Shown: positions 9,566-15,501, numbered from the stretch's first letter. The stretch is DNA of 15,708 nt from Gammaproteobacteria bacterium (GCA_016214925.1 JACRMO010000152.1:1-15708), one strand, 5' to 3'. Numbers and translations are program-made. The notes: generated by a model from the sequence alone, not told the origin.

Positions 9566-9859
9566 ATGAAAAATCCGCTTATCCTCAGCGCCTGCCTGTT
9601 TCTCGCCGCCTGCGGCGGTTCGCCCGTCGACGGCACCTATTCCGACGAAATGGGCGTGACCAAATATACCTTCAAAGACGACGACAAAGTCTACCTCTCC
9701 GTCATGGGTACCGAGACGGAACCGAAATATTCGGTGGATGACGGCAAGGTGAAAATCGACGGCCCGCAAGGCAACATGATCTTCACCCTCAACGAAGACG
9801 GCTCGCTGCAAGGCCCGATGGGCATGAAGCTGACCAAGCAGACAGGTGAAGAAAAGTAG
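9566..9859 (+). CDS. Small secreted lipoprotein, function unknown
   Basis: 97 residues. The N-terminus MKNPLILSACLFLAACGG is a lipoprotein signal with lipobox LAAC and lipidation at Cys16. The mature part is about 80 residues, rich in Asp, Lys and Gly, with beta-strand-like repeats (GTYSDEMGVTKYTF, KVYLSVMG, KVKIDGPQGNMIFTL, SLQGPMGMKLTK), as expected of a small beta-barrel or beta-sandwich domain. It would be anchored to the outer or inner membrane facing the periplasm. ATG 9566 is chosen because GGAG (9555-9558) lies seven bases upstream and the lipobox follows at the right distance; the in-frame TTG at 9497 would put 23 extra residues before the signal. I do not recognise a named family. 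It is the last core gene before the integron. Confidence 0.8.
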   Translation: MKNPLILSACLFLAACGGSPVDGTYSDEMGVTKYTFKDDDKVYLSVMGTETEPKYSVDDGKVKIDGPQGNMIFTLNEDGSLQGPMGMKLTKQTGEEK

Positions 9860-10157
9860 CCGCGTAGCCCGTGTCCAGGATTAAACATAATTGATTCTGT
9901 TCGTCCTGAGCTTGTCGAAGGACGAAGAGTACAAGACATTGATGTCAGGGTCCGCCGCTCATGGTTCGTCATGCGCGCCATGAACGGCGGGAATTAATCA
10001 GAAGTTCCCTCGGCTGCTGTGAAGTGTGCCGCCGGGCGTAGCGAAGCGCATCGGCCACTCACTTGCCGCGTCGGGACGTGCCTGCGATGTCCGTGGATTG
10101 CGTATAGCGCTGCGCGTAGGCATCCAATAGTTTGCGGAGAATGCCGCATAACGGATC
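9860..10157. other. Gene-free gap with two palindromes at the integron edge
   Basis: No convincing gene is present. An inverted repeat TTCGTCCT (9900-9907) / AGGACGAA (9919-9926) encloses GAGCTTGTCGA; this is a common dispersed palindrome type. A second stem pairs CCGCCG (9952-9957) plus ATGG (9961-9964) with CCAT (9979-9982) plus CGGCGG around a 13-base loop, which could terminate transcription from either side, though no T-run follows. The remaining ~150 bases before the integrase stop codon show nothing I can name; I found no R''/R' pair of attC type there. Confidence 0.6.
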
Positions 10158-11138
10158 TCAATCCAATGGGCTGCGCACCCCGCGACCGCCTTTGTTCAGC
10201 ACATGGGTGTAGATCATGGTGGTCGTGACATCTTTGTGTCCGAGCAGTTCCTGAACCGTGCGGATATCGTAGCCGTCCTCCAGCAAGTGCGTGGCGAAGG
10301 AATGTCTGAAGGTGTGGCAGCTGACGAGTTTGGTGATGCCGGCCTCACGCGAAGCCTGTTTAATCGCGCGTTGAATGCAATCCGGTGACAAGTGATGACG
10401 CCGTTCGATACCGCCGTCCGGGTCCAGTGAGCGTTGATAGGATGGAATCAGGAACTGCCAGGCGAACTCCTTGCCGGCGTTCGGATATTTGCGGGCGAGT
10501 GCGTAGGGAAGACGTGTCACACCCAGACCTTCCGCGAGATCGAGTTGGTGATAGCGTTGGGCGCGTTCGATGGCGCGCTTCACATGCGGGACCAGCGACG
10601 CCGGCAACATGGTGACACGGTCCTTGTCGCCCTTACCCTCGCGCACGCAAATTTCACCGCGTTCCAGATCGACATCCTTGATGCGCAGGCGCAAACATTC
10701 CATCAGCCGTAGACCGGAGCCGTACAGCAGACAGCCGGCGAAGCGGTGCAGCCCTTTCAAATGCGTCAAAATGCGCCGCACCTCGTCGCGGCCGAGAACC
10801 ACCGGCAGCCGCTTCGGCCGTTAGGCGCGATAGACGCCCGGCAAATCGCCCAAGGGTTTTTCGAGCACATGCCGGTAGAGAAAGACCAGCGCGTTCAGCG
10901 CCTGATCCTGAGTGGCCACAGCGACGTTCCGGTCCAAGGCCAGAAAACTGAGGAACTCCGCGACCTCGGCCTCGCCCATTTCGGCGGGATGCCGCAGCTT
11001 ATGAAAATACACGAACCGCTTCGTCCAAAAAGCATAAGCCTGTTCGGTGCGATAACTGTAATGACGTAAGGGGATAACCTGGCTAAGCCGCTCCAGAAGA
11101 CGGGGCGGCGGCGGGGTAGTCGATGAATTTGCTGGCAT
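10158..11138 (-). pseudogene. intI: Integron integrase (tyrosine recombinase) interrupted by one in-frame stop
   Basis: The frame spans 327 codons on the minus strand, matching integron integrases (about 320-340). Codon 106 is TAA (10821-10823 on the plus strand reads TTA). The text around it is YRA-stop-RPKRLPVVL, where relatives carry Lys or a similar residue before RPKRLPVVL, so a single AAA-to-TAA change is the simplest cause. Everything else is intact: an N-terminal core-binding domain (LLERLSQVIPLRHYSYRTEQAY), then Arg144 (GSGLR), the integron-specific patch ending RRHHLSPD, His275 and Arg278 (HTFRHSFATHLL), His301 (LLGHKD) and nucleophile Tyr310 (MIYTHV), at nearly the same positions as in IntI1. 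The start is ATG 11138 with GGGAGTG upstream. Two fragments of 105 and up to 214 residues (GTG at 10802) would result. Readthrough, a suppressor or an assembly error are alternatives. Confidence 0.93.
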
Positions 11139-11185
11139 GGTTCACTCCCTTGAATCTCAAACACGCATTCAATCCTTGACGCGCA

Positions 11186-11201
11186 CTGGAATTTTATACA
11201 G
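11186..11201 (-). promoter_or_regulatory. LexA-type operator overlapping the integrase promoter
   Basis: Read on the minus strand the site is CTGTATAAAATTCCAG, with the CTG-N10-CAG spacing of gammaproteobacterial LexA boxes; the left half is the full consensus CTGTATA and the right half has CCAG instead of ACAG. The TATAAA inside it is a plausible -10 element for intI, about 47 bases before ATG 11138, so a bound repressor would block transcription. SOS control of integron integrases by LexA is established for several integrons. I did not find a strong -35 upstream of it. Confidence 0.72.
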
Positions 11202-11475
11202 CATTACGAAAAAGACCGCCAGCGCGGTCTAATGCCTGAAACGCAGAGCGGCAAGGTGCTGTCGGCATGAACGAAAAACACACCACCGACTTAGACCGCG
11301 CCGGCGGCCGACAAAGACCGCTACAGCGGCATATGCAGGGGTTTCCGGCATTAGGCCGCTGCTGCGGTCTAATACCGGGCGCGCAGTGCAGATAAACAAA
11401 AGAGTTTTAACGGACTTTCTATCAACCCAGACTTAGACCGCGGCAGCCGTAATTAAAAACCGCTGCGGCGGTCTA
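11201..11475. repeat. Cluster of stem-loops built from TTAGACCGC / GCGGTCTAA boxes
   Basis: Four hairpins share a half-site. (A) AGACCGC 11213-11219, loop CAGC, GCGGTCT 11224-11230, with outer GCATTA (11201) and TAATGC (11230) halves. (B) a weaker one with AGACCGC 11315-11321, loop TACA, GCGG. (C) CCGGCATTAGGCCGC 11345-11359, loop TGCT, then GCGGTCTAATACCGG 11364-11378, fifteen paired positions with one mismatch and one G:T. (D) TAGACCGC 11434-11441 with GCGGTCTA 11468-11475 and inner GCAGC/GCTGC arms, or a local hairpin ACCGC-TGCG-GCGGT. Extra CTTAGACCGC boxes lie at 11290 and 11432. The pattern A, box, B repeats about 140 bases later as C, box, D. The boxes resemble core sites (GTTRRRY) with the invariant G replaced. 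Confidence 0.8.
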
Positions 11476-11482
11476 CTCACAT

Positions 11483-11489
11483 GTTAGAA
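11483..11489 (+). other. attI core site, insertion point of first cassette
   Basis: GTTAGAA, with crossover expected between G 11483 and T 11484. The match of TTAGAA to the R'' box TTCTAAC at 12104 of cassette 1 shows where the first cassette begins. The sixth base onward departs from GTTRRRY at the last position (A instead of a pyrimidine). Confidence 0.85.
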
Positions 11490-11505
11490 GTCTGCTCCAA
11501 CCATC

Positions 11506-12096
11506 ATGGCAACTGACGACATACTCAAGATAGTGGGGTTAGTTCTGGCTTCCTTCGGGGGCGGCGCCGTAATTGTAGTCGGGCTCGCGTCGTGGTTAGG
11601 CAATCTATGGGCTGGCCGAATTCTACAAACCGAAAGGGCTAAACTCGATACTCAACTTGAAGCTCTTCGACATGAGCTTGGGATTACTAAATCTGCCTAT
11701 GAACATCATCTCGATTTAATTCTTGATTACTACGCGACCTTCTATATGCACTATCGCCTCTGCCAGCGAACCGCACACGCCGACGCTCACAGAGAGCTAC
11801 CCGATGGAGAAATTATTCACACCAAAGATGAATTCATAAAAGCTCTAGGCGTATTTCTGAAAGACTGGGCTGCCCAGGAAGGCCGCATACGACTCTTACT
11901 GCCCACCAAATTGCTAACCGTACATGAAGAAGCTATTGCAAAATTCAATGAGTTCAAACGTGCGGTTCATGAGTTCACACCTGCGGAGCCTATTCCCCGA
12001 AAGAAGGAAGAGGCTTTTCGAGGCGTGGAGGAAGTCAAATCGAAACTCGAAGCTGGCCTTCGGGAATTTTTGCGAACCGAGAGTTTGCTGAAGTGA
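11506..12096 (+). CDS. Cassette 1: membrane-anchored coiled-coil protein, function unknown
   Basis: 196 residues. One transmembrane segment near the N-terminus (about 8-32, KIVGLVLASFGGGAVIVVGL) is followed by a WLGNLWAGRILQTERAKLD stretch and a heptad-like coiled coil (about 37-60). The rest is a charged helical domain that should be cytoplasmic, ending in a second helical stretch (KKEEAFRGVEEVKSKLEAGL). The layout of one membrane helix, W-x-R-I and an E/K/L-rich coiled coil is familiar from hypothetical proteins of accessory DNA, but I cannot name a family. The cassette is 11484-12187 and the ATG lies 22 bases from its 5' edge, as usual for cassette genes; no clear ribosome site precedes it. 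The gene ends seven bases before R''. A toxin, membrane sensor or defence protein are all possible. Confidence 0.8.
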   Translation: MATDDILKIVGLVLASFGGGAVIVVGLASWLGNLWAGRILQTERAKLDTQLEALRHELGITKSAYEHHLDLILDYYATFYMHYRLCQRTAHADAHRELPDGEIIHTKDEFIKALGVFLKDWAAQEGRIRLLLPTKLLTVHEEAIAKFNEFKRAVHEFTPAEPIPRKKEEAFRGVEEVKSKLEAGLREFLRTESLLK

Positions 12097-12103
12097 TTAA
12101 GAC

Positions 12104-12193
12104 TTCTAACTATGTGTTCGAGGCGGACGCGGTGAGACGGCGGAGCGTTTCCTGTTATGTCATCGGCCCGCGCCGCTCAACACGGCGTTGGGC
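12104..12193 (+). repeat. attC site of cassette 1 (90 bp)
   Basis: R'' TTCTAAC (12104-12110) matches the cassette's own 5' end (GTTAGAA). R' is GTTGGGC (12187-12193), shared with cassette 2. L'' GTGTTCGAGGCGG and L' CCGCTCAACAC pair with extra unpaired bases in L'', the asymmetry that guides strand choice by the integrase. The imperfect inner part gives the largest attC of the array. Confidence 0.9.
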
Positions 12194-12199
12194 GTCATC

Positions 12200-12760
12200 A
12201 TGACTCTCCTGCGCAAAATTACGTCCTTGGTATTTGCAGCTTTGTCTGTGCTGCTAGCGCTAGGCGCTTTCATTTTGGGCTTCTCCACTGGAGGCGTAGA
12301 CAGTACTGTCCAACATGCTCATGAAATTGAAAAGTCTTTTGCTCTTGCATCGGTCTTTGTTGAAGGCTTTAAGAAAACTAACGGCCATTTGCCAACCGAA
12401 TCGGAATTCACAGCTTGGACGGATACTCAGCCCGATAGAGCGTATAGCGCAAAGGGCATGCATCTATTAACTGTTCAAAGTCAATTTCCTCATGAGGTCA
12501 TCGAAAGGTTTGGCTCTGCGCCTCAAGATGGCTACATTATTGAAATGTGGAGGGGTGAGTGGTTCGAGTATTTTGCTTCATGGGCTAACGCCAGCACATT
12601 GGAGTTCGATGCCAAGAAATTTTATTTTTCTGGAAGTCCCATTGTTGATGGCTTGGCAATTTTGGCGCTTAGCATTGCAGTTGGGTTTATAGGCCGTTTT
12701 CTCTGGCCACGCCCAACCCGACATTCAACCCGGACTGCGCAAAAGCGCGCAGCCGGTTAA
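12200..12760 (+). CDS. Cassette 2: protein with two membrane segments, function unknown
   Basis: 186 residues from ATG 12200; an in-frame TTG at 12188 lies inside the core site and is a less likely start. An N-terminal hydrophobic segment (about 9-30, LVFAALSVLLALGAFILGF) and a C-terminal one (about 152-170, VDGLAILALSIAVGFIGRFL) flank a roughly 115-residue hydrophilic domain with HEIEKSFALASVFVEGFKKT, GHLPTESEFTAW and GEWFEYFASW motifs, probably exposed to the periplasm with a short Arg-rich cytoplasmic tail. The final ~16 residues are encoded by the attC site itself (R'' begins at 12711, stop at 12758-12760), so recombination architecture sets the protein's C-terminus. No good ribosome site is visible. 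No family recognised. Confidence 0.78.
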   Translation: MTLLRKITSLVFAALSVLLALGAFILGFSTGGVDSTVQHAHEIEKSFALASVFVEGFKKTNGHLPTESEFTAWTDTQPDRAYSAKGMHLLTVQSQFPHEVIERFGSAPQDGYIIEMWRGEWFEYFASWANASTLEFDAKKFYFSGSPIVDGLAILALSIAVGFIGRFLWPRPTRHSTRTAQKRAAG

Positions 12761-12773
12761 TTCCACGTTAGAT
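12711..12773 (+). repeat. attC site of cassette 2 (63 bp)
   Basis: R'' GCCCAAC (12711-12717) is the exact complement of GTTGGGC at the start of this cassette. R' is GTTAGAT (12767-12773). L'' ATTCAACCCGG pairs with L' CCGGTTAAT leaving extra C bases, and the tip forms CTGCGC-AAAA-GCGC. The cassette 2 coding sequence runs through R'' and L'' and stops in L'. Cassette 2 spans 12188-12767. Confidence 0.9.
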
Positions 12774-12790
12774 TGCTAAGGAGGTAGAAG

Positions 12791-13276
12791 ATGCGGAATT
12801 CAAGGAAGCACCTATTCCTTGCAATTATATTTGCCGTTATAACAGGCTGTTCTCAGTATGGCGATTATCTATACGCAGAGCGCGGATGTATTAATTGCAA
12901 AATCCCAGAACCGATGCATGAAGGAAAAGCACTCGTTTATGTTATTAGAACTCCATACTTTCTGAATGAATTTGAATTACACAGAATTTACTTATTGCAG
13001 GGCGATGAAAAGAAATTGATTGGCAAAAATCAAGACAGGACGTATTGCCCTGGATATTTAGACGCGGGAAGGGCAGAGGTAATTATAAAGTGGGAGGATG
13101 ATAACGATATTGCTGCAAAGCTAGATATTGAGGTGGAAGCAGGGAAGATATATTACATAGAGCACGATGTGTCTGGAAGAATATACAGCGCATTGATTTA
13201 TCCGAAGCTAAGGCTCGTCTCAGAGGCTGAAGGAAAAGCTCTTCTGCGCTCAGTTATTCGAAAGTGCGAGAATTAA
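12791..13276 (+). CDS. Cassette 3: lipoprotein with DUF2846-like domain
   Basis: 161 residues. The signal MRNSRKHLFLAIIFAVITGC has a lipobox ITGC with lipidation at Cys20. The mature part has KALVYVIRTPYF, then IYLLQGDEKKLIG, AGRAEVIIKW and EVEAGKIYYIEHDV, the order of strands seen in DUF2846-type proteins (ALVYVYR..., small-residue turn, then a GKxYY strand); that assignment is from memory of the pattern and moderate. Cysteines at CINCK could form a disulfide. It should sit in the cell envelope. AAGGAGGT (12778-12785), five bases before ATG 12791, is the best ribosome site in the array, so this cassette brings its own translation signal. The DNA is clearly AT-richer than the chromosome. Confidence 0.8.
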   Translation: MRNSRKHLFLAIIFAVITGCSQYGDYLYAERGCINCKIPEPMHEGKALVYVIRTPYFLNEFELHRIYLLQGDEKKLIGKNQDRTYCPGYLDAGRAEVIIKWEDDNDIAAKLDIEVEAGKIYYIEHDVSGRIYSALIYPKLRLVSEAEGKALLRSVIRKCEN

Positions 13277-13283
13277 TGACGCA

Positions 13284-13340
13284 ATCTAACACTAGCTTTC
13301 ATCCGAGCGGCTTCGCCGCCGGCTGAAGCTGGCGTTAGAA
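13284..13340 (+). repeat. attC site of cassette 3 (57 bp)
   Basis: R'' ATCTAAC (13284-13290) complements GTTAGAT at the cassette start; R' is GTTAGAA (13334-13340). L'' AGCTTTCATCC and L' GGCTGAAGCT pair with an extra T, and the tip GGCGGC/GCGGC stem is tight. This is the shortest attC here. Cassette 3 spans 12768-13334. Confidence 0.9.
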
Positions 13341-13359
13341 ATTTAATGGAGACTCTATA

Positions 13360-13815
13360 GTGAAACACTTTTCATTCATTCTTATCCTGTTATTCATATC
13401 GTCTTGTGCCACCGGGCCGACTTATGAACAGTATACAAATACTGATGCAGCCTGCATTAAAGGGGATATGGCGAATTTTTTCAAATTCTTCGCATCTGGA
13501 GAAGCGCATGTAAACATACTCGAAATTGACGGCCTACCAGTTAATAAAGGCGGCGGTTTCAGTTGTGTATCCCCTGGCAAACATTCATTCGGCGTTGTTG
13601 CAAACAATAATTACCGGAATGTAAACGACTACATCGATTTAAATCTCGAAAGTGGTCGAAAATATCAACTAAAGGCAAATCTAGCTGGAATTTCCTTTTG
13701 GTTTAAATTGCACGATATAACGAATAATAGCGATCAAATAGTTCAGGAATTTAAATTGAAAGTTAATGGACAAGATACACCTGTGACAGTTCCGATTTTT
13801 ATTCCCGCCCAGTGA
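13360..13815 (+). CDS. Cassette 4: lipoprotein, function unknown
   Basis: 151 residues from GTG 13360, with GGAG (13348-13351) eight bases upstream. The N-terminus MKHFSFILILLFISSCATG is a clear lipoprotein signal, lipidated at Cys16. The mature domain has VNILEIDGLPV, a CVSPGKHSFGVV segment and an ESGRKYQLKANLAG strand. The pattern of IDG, PGKH and GRKYQL resembles the arrangement in cassette 3 and in DUF2846-like envelope lipoproteins, so the two adjacent cassettes may share a fold, although their sequences are not obviously related. AT-rich codon use (many AAT, AAA, TTT) differs from the core genes. Cassette 4 spans 13335-13878. Confidence 0.78.
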   Translation: MKHFSFILILLFISSCATGPTYEQYTNTDAACIKGDMANFFKFFASGEAHVNILEIDGLPVNKGGGFSCVSPGKHSFGVVANNNYRNVNDYIDLNLESGRKYQLKANLAGISFWFKLHDITNNSDQIVQEFKLKVNGQDTPVTVPIFIPAQ

Positions 13816-13818
13816 AAT

Positions 13819-13884
13819 TTCTAACTATCGCTTCAAAAGGACGCTGCGCGCAAGCGCGCCGCGCCTTTTAAGCTGGCGTTATAC
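13819..13884 (+). repeat. attC site of cassette 4 (66 bp)
   Basis: R'' TTCTAAC (13819-13825) complements GTTAGAA at the cassette start. R' is GTTATAC (13878-13884), which departs from GTTRRRY with a T at the fifth base. L'' GCTTCAAAAGG and L' CCTTTTAAGC pair apart from one extra C, and the tip is a GC-rich GCGCGC-rich hairpin. Confidence 0.9.
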
Positions 13885-13899
13885 ATCAGAGGATACTTC

Positions 13900-14490
13900 A
13901 TGCCACTGATTGGCAAACACGCTGAATCGGGCAAGCGAATCAACATACTGACCGTTCCAGATCCTAGAAACACGTTTCGTCGGGGCGAGGTTCTATGCCC
14001 ATTATGTGGAGAACCTTTCTATATCGCAGATGGCCTGATCAAGAAGGCATATTTCTCGCATTATGCAGATGGTGAGTGTTCTTCTCGATACCACAAAAAA
14101 CCCGAGTCCCCAGAACACCGATTTTTCAAGGCTTACCTCTCGTCAGAACTCGCGAAGCATATCGGCGAATACTCAAAGGCGGAACCTCAACTAGAGTACC
14201 CCGTCGAGGAAATCTTGCGCGTCGCAGATGTCATGTTCGAATTCTCTGGTGGGTGGCTTGTTGCACATGAGATACAGCTATCATCGATCACCGTAGAAGA
14301 GATAGAGGAGAGAACCAATGACTACCGAAAAGTTGGAATTGATGTTTACTGGTGGCTTGGCGGCTCTGGAAATTCGAAAGCAATCCAAGACTGGTGCCAT
14401 AGAGAATATGGTGGATGCTTCATCCTTGATTACTCTAAAGCGTCAGAACTTATTGCCCTTCACGAAGCACTACGAGAAGCAACAGGGTGA
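13900..14490 (+). CDS. Cassette 5, gene 1: CoiA-like predicted nuclease
   Basis: 196 residues. The N-terminus has a CoiA-type zinc-binding segment: CPLCGEPFYIADGL (about residues 37-50), then a HYADGEC stretch. It is followed by PESPEHRFFKAYLSSELA, RVADVMFEFSGGWLVAHEIQLS and SITVEEIEERTNDYRKVGIDVYWWLGG. In the CoiA family the E-H, A-D and E-x-Q residues form a PD-(D/E)xK-like nuclease centre, and the ERT..Y...G..V.W segment is a family hallmark. CoiA helps process incoming DNA during competence in Gram-positive bacteria, while shorter relatives occur in accessory DNA. Ribosome site AGAGGA (13888-13893) precedes ATG 13900. The 3' end overlaps the next gene by 173 bases. A DNA-targeting defence role is possible, but inferred. 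Confidence 0.8.
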   Translation: MPLIGKHAESGKRINILTVPDPRNTFRRGEVLCPLCGEPFYIADGLIKKAYFSHYADGECSSRYHKKPESPEHRFFKAYLSSELAKHIGEYSKAEPQLEYPVEEILRVADVMFEFSGGWLVAHEIQLSSITVEEIEERTNDYRKVGIDVYWWLGGSGNSKAIQDWCHREYGGCFILDYSKASELIALHEALREATG

Positions 14491-14896
14491 TGAATATGAA
14501 ATTCAGTCGTTTCTTTGGCAGACAAACCGACATGGTGACAAATATCCAGCAAGCATTAAAAGCGAATCATTTGCCGGCGTCCTCTTCAATGGGATGTCAC
14601 GAAGGGTAATTTGGCTGACCCTTGCAACATGGGAAGAACTGTCAATGGCCAAGATGCTTAACGCCGTGAATTCAAACGGACACAAGGGCCTTGAGGCGGC
14701 TGTTTCTGGCACCCTTTCGAGAGCCGTTCATCGCGGGGTACTTAATAAATCTGGAAAAGGCATAAATGCAAAGTACCAAATCGCTTCTGGCGCGAACCCG
14801 CACACGTTATCGGAGTACCTCCCTTTTCCGCCATCACAAACGGCGAAAAAAGTTGTGCGTGCAAGAGCTAAAGTTCTCGCGGCAAGAAGCAACTGA
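14318..14896 (+). CDS. Cassette 5, gene 2: overlapping unknown protein with winged-helix-like segment
   Basis: 192 residues from ATG 14318, which is preceded by AGAGGAG (14304-14310) with a seven-base gap. That strong ribosome site lies inside gene 1. A later start at ATG 14408 is the alternative, giving 162 residues. The part beyond the overlap (from about residue 58, GDEYEIQSFLW) reads as a real protein: ASIKSESFAGVLF, VIWLTLATWEELSMAK, then LEAAVSGTLSRAVHRGVL and KYQIASG, which suggests a winged-helix-type fold, and a basic tail (AKKVVRARAKVLAARSN) that could bind nucleic acid. I do not recognise a family. A frameshifted C-terminal part of gene 1 is possible. The stop lies just before R''. 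Confidence 0.65.
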   Translation: MTTEKLELMFTGGLAALEIRKQSKTGAIENMVDASSLITLKRQNLLPFTKHYEKQQGDEYEIQSFLWQTNRHGDKYPASIKSESFAGVLFNGMSRRVIWLTLATWEELSMAKMLNAVNSNGHKGLEAAVSGTLSRAVHRGVLNKSGKGINAKYQIASGANPHTLSEYLPFPPSQTAKKVVRARAKVLAARSN

Positions 14897-14897
14897 T

Positions 14898-14975
14898 GTA
14901 TAACACGTCGCTCAACCTGACTCGCCACGTCGGCGCTTCGCGCCTCGTGGCTCGCAGGTTAGCTCTGCGTTAGGT
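14898..14975 (+). repeat. attC site of cassette 5 (78 bp)
   Basis: R'' GTATAAC (14898-14904) is the exact complement of the unusual GTTATAC at the cassette start. R' is GTTAGGT (14969-14975). L'' GCTCAACCTG pairs with L' CAGGTTAGC apart from one extra C. Cassette 5 spans 13879-14969 (1091 bp), the largest of the array, and holds two overlapping genes. Confidence 0.92.
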
Positions 14976-14985
14976 TTCTTCGCGC

Positions 14986-15501
14986 ATGGCATCTATCAAG
15001 ACTATCCTGCAATGGCTCGGCGGCATTTTTCTACTACTGTGTGTCGTCTTTATTGGCATGGCTGCCTCTGCGTTTTTTCAGCCGGAGAAAACCACAAAGG
15101 CAAACCCCAAAGATGTCGAGTTCGTACTCAACTGGGGTGGTATCGACAAAAACCAAAAGTATTCGGTGTTGTATAGCTACGAGTCACCACCCACATTGAA
15201 CGGTGACCACGTCATTTATCACTGCATCCAGCTTGCTGGCTTTCCTGTCGATGCAAACCATCAAACCGAATGGGGTGCTGGCCCAGAAGCAGATCCCGTA
15301 CTTTCCAATGTCATTGAGACCGCAGCTGGCATCGGGCAGTACAAGCAATGCTTTTCAAAAGAAGCAAAACCAAATACCAGCAATGTGTTGGCATACGTTT
15401 GGTCTGTCCATCTCCATGGCAGGTCACAAATCGAGGGTGCCGAGGTCATTCTTTATGAACCAGCAACAAAACGGCTGCTATACACGAGCCATGAAACCTA
15501 A
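14986..15501 (+). CDS. Cassette 6: membrane-anchored protein, function unknown
   Basis: 171 residues. An N-terminal membrane anchor (about 8-31, LQWLGGIFLLLCVVFIGMA) is followed by a domain of about 135 residues that should face the periplasm, with VEFVLNWGGID, YSVLYSYESPP, HVIYHCIQLAGF, AAGIGQYKQCF and EVILYEPATKRLLYTS. Two cysteines (YHC and KQC) could bridge. No family recognised. ATG 14986 lies 17 bases from the cassette edge; TTAGGT is only a weak ribosome site. The stop codon TAA (15499-15501) lies inside the R'' box ACCTAAC. Codon use and base content are closer to the chromosome than those of cassettes 3 and 4. Confidence 0.78.
   Translation: MASIKTILQWLGGIFLLLCVVFIGMAASAFFQPEKTTKANPKDVEFVLNWGGIDKNQKYSVLYSYESPPTLNGDHVIYHCIQLAGFPVDANHQTEWGAGPEADPVLSNVIETAAGIGQYKQCFSKEAKPNTSNVLAYVWSVHLHGRSQIEGAEVILYEPATKRLLYTSHET

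Larger units (their letters stand above)
11139..11483. other. attI region / leader between integrase and first cassette, unusually long
   Basis: About 345 gene-free bases separate the integrase ATG from the first core site GTTAGAA (11483-11489), longer than the spacing in class 1 integrons. The integrase-proximal part (11139-11201) carries the intI ribosome site and a LexA-like box; the rest (11201-11475) is filled with stem-loops described separately. The attI recombination point should be the G|TT at 11483/11484. I could not find a convincing cassette promoter: TTGACG at 11176 has no -10 at a normal spacing, and TATACA (11195-11200) is only 13 bases downstream of it. The promoter may lie inside intI or be divergent. 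Confidence 0.7.

Noticed and set aside
10120..10157. attC-like site downstream of the integrase stop (GCATAAC near 10145)
   Set aside because: No partner R' box or L boxes at a suitable distance.
11176..11200. Cassette promoter TTGACG ... TATACA
   Set aside because: The spacer is only 13 bases, too short for a normal sigma-70 promoter.
11224..11441. Two full attC sites hidden in the attI leader (11227-11296 and 11367-11438)
   Set aside because: Outer boxes resemble R''/R' but lack the invariant C and G at the crossover, and I saw no L''/L' pairing inside; kept only as a possibility in a finding.
11201..11480. A true 140-bp tandem duplication
   Set aside because: Similarity is limited to the boxes; the sequence between them does not align.
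11139..11483. CRISPR array in the repeat-rich leader
   Set aside because: Repeats are short palindromic boxes at irregular spacing, not direct repeats with even spacers, and no cas genes are present.
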